From the NCBI GenBank assembly GCA_016342325.1, contig JAEINR010000001.1:1-64000 (forward strand): a stretch of 64,000 nt of DNA, read 5' to 3'. The stretch comes from Desulfobacterium sp. Lineage in GTDB: Bacteria; Desulfobacterota; Desulfobacteria; Desulfobacterales; Desulfobacteraceae. Of the stretch, positions 9,372 through 16,681 are shown one piece after another. A model generated the notes under the pieces. That model was not told the origin of the DNA. It saw nothing but the letters and a program-made list of their open reading frames with translations, and searched no databases. A program made the position numbers and the translations under genes. Position 1 is the stretch's first letter; every line of letters starts with the position of its first letter.

Positions 9372-11645
9372 CTAGAAATCGGTAAAGTCGTCGTCATCAT
9401 CCATGGGAATCACCTGCTCCGGCCTCACCTCCCTGTGACCACGGGCGATCATCTTTCTAGGCGCTGTAAGCTTCATGGGAGTGGCGGGTTTGATGGACCG
9501 GGGGGCGGTCCTTGCGTCTCCCCCGCCTACAAGCTGTACCAGCGCCTCCACCAGGGACTGCATCTGATCGGCCTGGGCGTTGAGTTCCTCCGAGGCCGAG
9601 GCCGACTCTTCGGCAGTGGCGGCATTCTGCTGGGTCACCTTGTCCATCTCTGTCACGGCGATGTTCACCTGTTCAATGCCCTGGGCCTGCTCACTTGAGG
9701 CGGCGGAGATTTCAGCCACCAACGCTCCCACCCGGGCGCTTTTTTCCGAAACCTCGGAAAAGGCGGTATTGGTGGTCTCCACCAGGCTGGATCCCTGCTC
9801 CACCTTTTTCACGGTGCCGTCAATGAGCACGGCCGTACTTTTGGCGGCTTCCGCAGATCGAAGGGCCAGGTTCCTCACCTCTTCGGCAACCACGGCAAAT
9901 CCGGCGCCGGCTTCACCGGCCCGGGCAGCCTCCACCGCGGCGTTCAATGCCAGAAGATTGGTCTGGAAGGCGATCTCATCGATGGTTTTCACCACCTTCT
10001 GGGTTTCGTTACTGGCCTTGGAAATTTCATCCATGGAGGCGATGAGTTCCGACATGGACTGATCCGCCCGGGTCACCACCAGGTTGGCCTCCTTCATCAA
10101 ACTATCGGCCTGATCGGAATTGTCAGCATTCTGCTTGGTCATGGAGGACATCTCCTCCAAAGAGGAAGAGGTCTCTTCAATGGAGGCGGCCTGCTGGGAA
10201 GACCCTTCGGCCAGGGACTGACTGGCCGAGGCCACCTGGCCTGAGGCGGACGCCACCTGGCTGGCGCCTTCTTCAAGCCCCTGGATCACCCGCTTCAGGG
10301 CTCCTGTGATGCCGCGAACGATGAAAAAAGCCATCAGTATACCCACCACCAGTGCCACCAGGGAGATCACCATCATCAGGGTATTGGCCGAGGTAATCTG
10401 GGAGGCCATCTTGGCCTTTTGGTCCTTGCGGGCCGCTTCACACTCGGTCTGGGCCCCCCGGGCCGCCTCGACCATGAAGACCTCAGCCTTTTCCTGGGCT
10501 TGCATCAACTCCCAGAACCCATCTAATTCCTGCTCATAGGCAGTTAACGAGGCCAGGACCGCATCCACCTGCTGGATATTCAGCGCCAGCTTGAACCGGG
10601 ATTTCAGACCCTTGCCCAGCTCCAGGATCTTAGCAATACTGGCATCCACCTTATCCTTATACCCCACATCCCCGGAGATGATCATCTCTTTCTCATTTTT
10701 CCGGGCATCAAGGAACCATTTGATCATGCGGTTGGCATCGTCGGCCTTGGCCATCTTATCATCAAGAAAGGCATCGGCATCTTTTCTGGCCTTGTCAAGC
10801 TGGGCCTTCTGGTCCGCCCGGATCTGCTGGATCGCGTCCAGGGCTGCAGTGGCACTTACAACCATCCGTTCCTTGTCCGACGGGCTCCGGCCTTTTAAAT
10901 AAGACAGGGTCGCGATTTCATAGGCCTTGTAACTCTCCAGAACCGCATCTGCCTGGCGGATGTTCTTGTCAAATTTAAACTTTGATTTCAATGCCTGGGT
11001 CTGATCCAGGATTCTGCGGTTGACCGCCTTCCACTGGGCCCGCACCTGGTCATCGTTTTCAAACATCAACGACACCCGAAACGCCTTGGCATCCATGACA
11101 AGAAGGATCAAATGATTGGCATCGTCGGCCTTGGTCAGTTTATCCTCGATCAGGGCCGCGCTTTTCTCCTGGGCTGCAACAAGCTGATTCTTTTGATCGG
11201 TCCGGATCGCCTCGGTGTTTTCCAGGGCCTGTCGGGCACTGGCTCGCATCTTTTCCATGGTGAGGTCTTTTTCTGCGGCAAGTCTCACATAGGTCTGGAA
11301 CGACTCGCCATACTCCCCCACCTCGGCAATGACGCTGTTCATCTGCTCTATGTTGTTCTGCTTGCTGAACTTTCCCCGGGTTTCCAACGCCTGCTGCTTG
11401 ACCTGGTCAACCGCTTCACTTAGCTTGTCTGCATAACTTTTCTCGTTCCGCAGCATGAAATTCTTTTCATGCTGACGGGCAGTAAGGATATTTTTGACCA
11501 GGCGATTCACATCATCGGCCTTGTCAACACGGCCCACCACACCGGTCATACCGGTATAACCGAAAAAGGCAACCACACATATAAGCACAATGAGTATTGC
11601 GGCCAGTCCGGCGATTTTCGTTCCAATCTTCATCTCTTTAAACAT
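9372..11645 (-). CDS. Methyl-accepting chemotaxis protein with three repeated helical ligand-binding units
   Basis: 757 aa from ATG 11645, which has AAGGAG 9 bases upstream; an in-frame TTG at 11669 lacks this. It has TM1 (about 8-28), a long helical periplasmic region, TM2 (about 415-440), a short HAMP-like linker and a C-terminal signalling hairpin with the conserved tip ([20 protein letters not shown]). The periplasmic part holds three repeats of about 129 residues starting near 42, 172 and 300. Each opens with KADD.N.., and each ends with an A..DQK.. helix, suggesting a multiplied helical-bundle (HBM-like) sensor. The C-terminus ends in an acidic DDDDDFTDF tail. It lies between cheW and cheA; the ligand is unknown. 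Confidence 0.95.
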   Translation of the reverse strand: MFKEMKIGTKIAGLAAILIVLICVVAFFGYTGMTGVVGRVDKADDVNRLVKNILTARQHEKNFMLRNEKSYADKLSEAVDQVKQQALETRGKFSKQNNIEQMNSVIAEVGEYGESFQTYVRLAAEKDLTMEKMRASARQALENTEAIRTDQKNQLVAAQEKSAALIEDKLTKADDANHLILLVMDAKAFRVSLMFENDDQVRAQWKAVNRRILDQTQALKSKFKFDKNIRQADAVLESYKAYEIATLSYLKGRSPSDKERMVVSATAALDAIQQIRADQKAQLDKARKDADAFLDDKMAKADDANRMIKWFLDARKNEKEMIISGDVGYKDKVDASIAKILELGKGLKSRFKLALNIQQVDAVLASLTAYEQELDGFWELMQAQEKAEVFMVEAARGAQTECEAARKDQKAKMASQITSANTLMMVISLVALVVGILMAFFIVRGITGALKRVIQGLEEGASQVASASGQVASASQSLAEGSSQQAASIEETSSSLEEMSSMTKQNADNSDQADSLMKEANLVVTRADQSMSELIASMDEISKASNETQKVVKTIDEIAFQTNLLALNAAVEAARAGEAGAGFAVVAEEVRNLALRSAEAAKSTAVLIDGTVKKVEQGSSLVETTNTAFSEVSEKSARVGALVAEISAASSEQAQGIEQVNIAVTEMDKVTQQNAATAEESASASEELNAQADQMQSLVEALVQLVGGGDARTAPRSIKPATPMKLTAPRKMIARGHREVRPEQVIPMDDDDDFTDF

Positions 11646-11687
11646 CGAAGCATTCTCCTTGGTGTTCAAAATTTGGTATATCTATCG

Positions 11688-11710
11688 AGTGGGACTCTTC
11701 CTGTCCCACT
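11688..11710. other. Short hairpin between cheW and the downstream receptor gene
   Basis: AGTGGGAC (11688-11695) pairs with GTCCCACT (11703-11710) over a 7-base loop, just after the cheW stop. There is no U-run. It may act as an mRNA stability or processing element. Confidence 0.35.
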
Positions 11711-11716
11711 TATTCT

Positions 11717-12217
11717 TCAACTCGCCTGTTCAAGGCCTGCAATCTCTTCGGCATTGAGCACCCGGTCAATGTCCAATAGAATTTTCACACCGCCCTCCAG
11801 CTTGGCCATGCCCAGTATATAATCGGTATCAAGCCGGGAGCCGAATGCGGGGGGGGCTTCAATTTCTTCATCTCCGATGTTCAGTACTTCAGATACGGAA
11901 TCCACCACGATGCCGATGAGCAGAATCCCCTTGAGGCACTCAATTTCAACCACGATAATGCACGTCCGCTCGGTATAGTCCACGGGCTCCATATCGAATT
12001 TCAATCGAAGATCCACCACGGGAATCACCTTGCCCCTCAGATTGATCACGCCCTTTACAAATCCCGGGGTCCGGGGCACTGAGGTGATGGGCATCATGCC
12101 GATGATTTCCTTGATAGTCAAAATACCGATACCGTATTCTTCACCCCTGAGGCTGAAGGTCAGGTATTTACCTGCCCTGCGGGAGACCTCCTTCAGGGTT
12201 TCGGATAGATCAGCCAT
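11717..12217 (-). CDS. cheW: Chemotaxis coupling protein CheW
   Basis: 166 aa, a single CheW domain. Typical segments are seen: FSLRGEEYGIGILTIKEIIG near the start, VPRTPGFVKGVINLRGKVIPVVDLR in the middle, and DYILGMAKLEGGVKILLDID near the end. It bridges receptors to the CheA kinase in the signalling array. It is the second gene of the sigma-54-type operon beginning at 12606 and comes before a receptor and cheA. Confidence 0.97.
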   Translation of the reverse strand: MADLSETLKEVSRRAGKYLTFSLRGEEYGIGILTIKEIIGMMPITSVPRTPGFVKGVINLRGKVIPVVDLRLKFDMEPVDYTERTCIIVVEIECLKGILLIGIVVDSVSEVLNIGDEEIEAPPAFGSRLDTDYILGMAKLEGGVKILLDIDRVLNAEEIAGLEQAS

Positions 12218-12240
12218 TGGTTTCTCCTTTGGTTCATGGT

Positions 12241-12606
12241 TTAAGGATTTAAAATTTTGTTCAACACCGAAATCACATCATTGAAATCACTGTCGATGAA
12301 TGTCAGGAAACTGGTTTTCAACCCCACCCCCAGGTAGAGGGTCGTAGGGGTTCTGTCCGGCAGGACCAGGATCACACGAATATTATCCAGCAGATCTCCC
12401 ATGGATATCAATTCCTTGAGTTCACGGAGGGAGGCTGCAACCAGAACGGCAATGGTGATGCCGTGCCTGGGACGACACAGGGTTTTCTGAAGCGTATCCA
12501 TACCAGAGCAGATTTTTGCCGGGCATTCTGGCAAACAGCCTTGAATTTTGCTCCAGAGCCTTTTCCCGGCTCCATCTACTTTTGAGTTAGAAAAAACAAC
12601 GATCAT
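12241..12606 (-). CDS. Small unknown protein, first gene of the chemotaxis operon
   Basis: About 121 aa; I do not recognise the family. It starts MIVVFSNSKVDGAGKRLW, and alternating hydrophobic strands (ITIAVLVAASL, IRVILVLPD, SFLTFID) suggest a small alpha/beta fold. No signal peptide or TM helix is apparent. The frame is open up to GTG 12675, but a good -24/-12 promoter at 12651-12667 lies inside that extension, so ATG 12606 is the likely start. It is followed 23 bases later by cheW, so it is probably cotranscribed with the chemotaxis genes. A receiver-like or regulatory role is speculation. Confidence 0.7.
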   Translation of the reverse strand: MIVVFSNSKVDGAGKRLWSKIQGCLPECPAKICSGMDTLQKTLCRPRHGITIAVLVAASLRELKELISMGDLLDNIRVILVLPDRTPTTLYLGVGLKTSFLTFIDSDFNDVISVLNKILNP

Positions 12607-12650
12607 TGCCTGACCTTTATCTGGGGTTAATGTTTTTATCTGTGTAAACA

Positions 12651-12667
12651 GCATAGAATGTGCCAAC
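12651..12667 (-). promoter_or_regulatory. Sigma-54 (-24/-12) promoter of the cheW operon
   Basis: The minus strand reads TTGGCACATTCTATGC: GG and GC separated by exactly 10 bases, with the -24 box TTGGCAC nearly perfect. The expected start of transcription is near 12639, about 33 bases before ATG 12606. Two palindromic sites lie about 105 bases upstream. Confidence 0.8.
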
Positions 12668-12747
12668 AGATGCACTAAAAAAACAATGTTTACATTTCAA
12701 CGGGTTACTCCGAAAAGAGATCAATAGGGAGATGAAAAACCAATGAC

Positions 12748-12789
12748 ATTCCTAAAAACAGGAATCCCCGCATTCCTGTTTTCAGGAAT
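12748..12789. promoter_or_regulatory. Paired inverted-repeat activator sites upstream of the cheW operon
   Basis: Site A (12748-12765) is ATTCCT-N6-AGGAAT. Site B (12772-12789) is ATTCCTG-N4-CAGGAAT, a perfect 7-base inverted repeat. Centres are 24 bases apart. Site B overlaps the stop codon of the upstream receptor gene. The position, about 105 bases upstream of a -24/-12 promoter, fits an enhancer for an NtrC-type activator. Confidence 0.75.
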
Positions 12790-15046
12790 TGACATGGAAG
12801 ATCCTCTTTTCAGGCGCTGCCGGCTTCATGGGAGTGATGCGCTTCCTAGGCCGGGGATTGGTCCGGGCGCTGCCCCCGCCCACTAGCCTGACCAGATCCG
12901 CCACCATGGACTGCATCTGGTCGGCCTGGGCATTGAGCTCTTCCGAAGCCGCGGCCGACTCTTCGGCATTGGCGGCATTCTGCTGGGTCACCTTATCCAT
13001 CTCGGTCACGGCGTTGTTCACCTGTTCAATGCCCTGGGCCTGGTCACCGGAGGCGGCTGAGATTTCTCCCACCAGCTCCCCCACCCGTCCGCTTTTTTCC
13101 GAGACTTGGGCAAAGGCGGTATTGGTGGTCTCCACCAGACGCGAACCCAGCTCCACTTTTTTAACGGTGCCGTCGATGAGCGCCGCCGTACTCTTGGCGG
13201 CTTCGGCAGATCGAAGGGCCAGGTTCCTCACCTCTTCGGCAACCACGGCAAACCCAGCCCCGGCTTCACCGGCCCGGGCAGCTTCCACCGCAGCATTCAA
13301 TGCCAGAAGATTGGTCTGAAAGGCGATCTCATCTATGGTCTTCACCACCTTCTGGGTCTCGTTGCCGGCCTTGGAAATTTCATCCATGGAGGCGATGAGT
13401 TCAGACATGGAGTGATTCGCCCGGACCACCACTTGGTTGGCTTCCTCCATCAACCGATCGGCCTGATCCGAACTTTCTGCGTTCTGCCGGGTCATGGAGG
13501 ACATCTCCTCCAGGGAAGAGGAGGTCTCTTCAATGGAAGCGGCCTGCTGGGAAGCGCCTTCTGCCAGGGACTGACTGGCCGAGGAGACCTGGCCTGAGGC
13601 CGAGGCCACCTGTCCGGCACCCTCTTCAAGGCCCTGGATCACCCGGTTCAGAGCCCCGGTGATGCCGCGGCTGATGACAAATGCCATCACCAGGCCGATA
13701 ACAATGGCCGCGGCACCCACCAGGGTCACATTACGCTGGGTGCCCTGGGCCGCTTTCAGCATAACAACATCGGTCATGATGTTGTTTTTCGCCTCCTGGC
13801 GCAGCTTGCCCAGAAGTTCCTGGGTTTGACCCAAAGCCGGCAATGTCTTTTCGGCATAGATTTGTCTGGCATGGTTCATTCCCTCGACCATGGCATCTGC
13901 CCGAAGAACAAGATTTTTCAAGGCGGTTTGAGTCTGTTCAAGGGCGGCCAGGGTTTCGGTTATAAAAATATGGTGAGCCTGTTTGCCGGCCTGGATATTC
14001 GTTTTCTCCAAACGAATCAGTTCTTCAAAATATCCGGCAACCGTTTCAAGTTCAGCGGTTGTCTCTCCCTCAAAGATACCCACCCTGGCATCATGGCTGC
14101 CGGCCCTGGTAATTTTGATTGCTGTCTGGTGAAGTTTTCCATGGTGAGCGAAGACCTTGGAGACAATGACGCCAAATTCCGGCCACATGGCAGAGATATC
14201 CCTGCACTCGTTACTGTTGAGCCACCTGCCGAAGGCACACGTTGAGGGGTCGGTGGTCACATGGATCTTTTTCTCGGTGAGAAGAGCGGTGGCAATCTCT
14301 GCCGCCCATTTGCGGTGATCGTCCAGCCGGGCTCTCAATGTGTCTATCAGACCCGGATGGCCCTGCTTCCATGCCGCCTGGATTTTAACGGCCGAGGCAT
14401 GAAGTCCGGCATGGGGGGCTTTTAGCCCATTGATCAGCCGGGCCAGTTCCGGATCAGAACCCGCGGCATTACGGCCCACATCCCCATGAAGAAACTGACC
14501 CAGGCCGCACCCCTGATCATCGGTCACGACATCAAGTTTGGGAAGGTTGTATACAAAAAGCGCCTGAACTTTGGTGATCCATTTGAGATGATCCACCTCT
14601 TTCTTCACCAGAAAAGAGGGCAGCGTTTCATCTGCCTGAACAAAATGGGTTTTGATCTCAATGGCCGACGCGTGCAATTTTGCGTGGGGGCCCTCGATCC
14701 CCTTCAACAAGGGGGCCAGGGACGGAACCAGGGCTTGTGCCTCCCTGGGGCCTTCACCGTAGAGCCACGTGCCAAACCCGCACAGATGGTGATCGGTCTG
14801 AACATCCAGCGTTGTGATGTTTTCATCGGTCAATAGCCCGTTGACCTTGTTGGCCCAGTTCAGGTGATCGACCTCCTTCTGGGCCAGATTTGCATCAAGT
14901 TGGTTGCCGTCAATGACCTGGCCTGCATTTTGGACGATGCCGCCAACCCCGGTATAGCTCAGCAAACCCACAATCCCCAATAGAACCAAGATTATCCCAA
15001 AGCCAATCGCAATCTTTTCGCCAACCGTCACATCGTTCCAGTTCAT
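12782..15046 (-). CDS. Methyl-accepting chemotaxis protein with three tandem CZB-like zinc-binding modules
   Basis: 754 aa. TM1 (about 12-33) and TM2 (about 430-452) flank a large region expected to be periplasmic. It contains three successive modules, each with the CZB pattern H..W, C-G/A-x-G, H..LH. The putative zinc ligands are His61/Cys89/His121/His125, His153/Cys180/His212/His216 and His244/Cys270/His302/His306. A helical stalk, TM2 and a signalling domain almost identical to that of the other receptor follow. CZB domains bind zinc through three His and one Cys and are usually single and cytoplasmic. This gene has its own sigma-54-type promoter and ends within the activator sites of the next operon. 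Confidence 0.93.
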   Translation of the reverse strand: MNWNDVTVGEKIAIGFGIILVLLGIVGLLSYTGVGGIVQNAGQVIDGNQLDANLAQKEVDHLNWANKVNGLLTDENITTLDVQTDHHLCGFGTWLYGEGPREAQALVPSLAPLLKGIEGPHAKLHASAIEIKTHFVQADETLPSFLVKKEVDHLKWITKVQALFVYNLPKLDVVTDDQGCGLGQFLHGDVGRNAAGSDPELARLINGLKAPHAGLHASAVKIQAAWKQGHPGLIDTLRARLDDHRKWAAEIATALLTEKKIHVTTDPSTCAFGRWLNSNECRDISAMWPEFGVIVSKVFAHHGKLHQTAIKITRAGSHDARVGIFEGETTAELETVAGYFEELIRLEKTNIQAGKQAHHIFITETLAALEQTQTALKNLVLRADAMVEGMNHARQIYAEKTLPALGQTQELLGKLRQEAKNNIMTDVVMLKAAQGTQRNVTLVGAAAIVIGLVMAFVISRGITGALNRVIQGLEEGAGQVASASGQVSSASQSLAEGASQQAASIEETSSSLEEMSSMTRQNAESSDQADRLMEEANQVVVRANHSMSELIASMDEISKAGNETQKVVKTIDEIAFQTNLLALNAAVEAARAGEAGAGFAVVAEEVRNLALRSAEAAKSTAALIDGTVKKVELGSRLVETTNTAFAQVSEKSGRVGELVGEISAASGDQAQGIEQVNNAVTEMDKVTQQNAANAEESAAASEELNAQADQMQSMVADLVRLVGGGSARTNPRPRKRITPMKPAAPEKRIFHVNS

Positions 15047-15101
15047 AACATTCCCCTTTTATAACAGCTATTTTTGTTGAGTATGTTTATCTGTATGCTT
15101 A

Positions 15102-15117
15102 GCAGAAAACGTGCCGA
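15102..15117 (-). promoter_or_regulatory. Sigma-54 (-24/-12) promoter of the triple-CZB receptor gene
   Basis: The minus strand reads TCGGCACGTTTTCTGC: GG and GC separated by 10 bases, with GGCACG in the -24 box. The expected transcription start is near 15090, 44 bases before ATG 15046. The paired activator sites lie about 106 bases upstream. Confidence 0.7.
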
Positions 15118-15199
15118 CGAAGACGCTTTCGGGAAAGAACTTAGATTTCAGAGAGTTAGACCATATAAAGATAGGTGTGAGGAGGGAAAGGCACAAGGG

Positions 15200-15241
15200 A
15201 TTCCCAAAAACAGGAATCCCAAGGTCCCTGTTTTCAGGAAT
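15200..15241. promoter_or_regulatory. Paired inverted-repeat activator sites upstream of the triple-CZB receptor gene
   Basis: Site C (15200-15217) is ATTCCC-N6-AGGAAT. Site D (15224-15241) is GTCCCTG-N4-CAGGAAT. Centres are 24 bases apart. Sequence, order, spacing and distance to the promoter repeat those of the pair at 12748-12789. They lie just after the stop of the activator gene. Nothing else coding is seen in 15047-15277. Confidence 0.75.
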
Positions 15242-15277
15242 TGGGAAAGGGTTGCGAAATCGTGAAATAAAGAAGGG

Positions 15278-16681
15278 TTAGTTCTTGCTGAACCCCGGCA
15301 GTCCGTACTTTTTCAACAGACCGTACAATCGCGACTGGGAGATCCCGGAAAGGGACTCAGCTTTTTTTCGATCCCCGTCAGCTCTTTTTAACAGCAAGGT
15401 AAGATATTCGCACTCAACGCGTTCCCGGTGGGCATTCAGGGTGGGGAAAACATCGTCATTTTCCGTGGAAGAACCAAGGAAAGCATTTTGCACAGGAGAC
15501 CCATGGGGTTTTAACTTCAAGACAGCCATGCGATATTCCGGTGGTAGATGCTTGGGAAACAGGGTGGGATCCTGGCCGGCTGCCCCCAGGGTAGCGTCCA
15601 GTATGTTTATCAGTTCCCGCACGTTGCCCGGCCAGCTATGGGCTGTCAAGACATCCAAGTAATCCCGGGAGATGCCCTTGAGTTGGATGGCGTAACGATT
15701 TGAGAGTTCATGGAGCTTTTTGATGGCAATCTCTTCAATATCCTGTTTTCGCTCCCTTAAGGGGGGCAGGTGAATGGAGATGCCACGGATACGGTAGAGG
15801 AGGTCTTCTCGAAAAAGCTGCTCCGTTACCAGGGAATCAAGATCCCGGTTTGTGGCGGCCACCAGCCTGAAATCGACCCGCTGTTCCCTCCCCCCGCCCA
15901 AGGGGCGTACTTTTTTCTCCTGGAGGGTTCTCAGCAAAGCGATCTGCACATTCAAAGGAAGATCGCCAACCTCATCCAGGAACAGGGTGCCTCCGTCTGC
16001 CTGGACAATAAGGCCGTCCTGCTGTCTATCCGCCCCGGTAAAGGCCCCCTTGTTATGGCCGAACAGGGTGCTCTCCACCAGGGTGTCGGGCAGGGCGCCG
16101 CAATCCACTGCAATGAAAGGTCGAGATGCCCGTTTGCTGTTATTGTGAATGGCCCGGGAAAAGAGCTCTTTTCCCGTTCCGGTTTCACCCGTTACAAGGA
16201 CACTACCGTCTGTTACCGATGCCTTGGCAACCTCATGCAGACACCACTGAAGGAGATCGGATTCCCCGATGATCCCTTTCCGAAGAAGGGGTATTGGAGA
16301 AACATCCACCTGTTTTTCCGAACGATATTGCAGGGCCCGGGTGATGGAGAGACTCACCTCATCCAGCAGAAAAGGTTTCTGGACGTAATCCCATGCGCCG
16401 TATTTGAACGCAAGTTCTGCCCCCGTGCCCCCCCCTGTTCCGGTGATAATGATAACCTCGGGACGGGACGGGACGCGCATGAGATCCTGCAGGATATCGA
16501 TACCGTTTCCTTCAGGAAATTCCAGGTCAAGGAGAACCAGGTCAAAGCCTCCGCTTTCGGCAAGACCAAGGCCTTTGGCCAGGGAATTGGACTGGATTGC
16601 TTCATGGTCCATCCCCTTGAAGAGCTTGGTTAAGAAAAGTCCTATTTTGACATCATCGTCAATGATCAGTATTCTGGCCAT
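15278..16681 (-). CDS. Sigma-54-dependent response regulator (NtrC family)
   Basis: 467 aa. N-terminal receiver (IIDDD, acceptor Asp52 in VLLDLEFPEG), central AAA+ domain (about 135-370) with Walker A GETGTGKE, sigma-54 contact loop GAFTGA, Walker B GGTLFLDEVGDL and an arginine-rich sensor region, then a C-terminal Fis-type helix-turn-helix (about 440-460). It hydrolyses ATP to open sigma-54 promoters. I chose ATG 16681 (MARILIIDDD) over an upstream in-frame start at 16696. Its start overlaps the end of the hybrid kinase gene by 23 bases, so the kinase is its likely partner. The adjacent palindromes and -24/-12 promoters are its probable targets, by inference. Confidence 0.95.
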   Translation of the reverse strand: MARILIIDDDVKIGLFLTKLFKGMDHEAIQSNSLAKGLGLAESGGFDLVLLDLEFPEGNGIDILQDLMRVPSRPEVIIITGTGGGTGAELAFKYGAWDYVQKPFLLDEVSLSITRALQYRSEKQVDVSPIPLLRKGIIGESDLLQWCLHEVAKASVTDGSVLVTGETGTGKELFSRAIHNNSKRASRPFIAVDCGALPDTLVESTLFGHNKGAFTGADRQQDGLIVQADGGTLFLDEVGDLPLNVQIALLRTLQEKKVRPLGGGREQRVDFRLVAATNRDLDSLVTEQLFREDLLYRIRGISIHLPPLRERKQDIEEIAIKKLHELSNRYAIQLKGISRDYLDVLTAHSWPGNVRELINILDATLGAAGQDPTLFPKHLPPEYRMAVLKLKPHGSPVQNAFLGSSTENDDVFPTLNAHRERVECEYLTLLLKRADGDRKKAESLSGISQSRLYGLLKKYGLPGFSKN

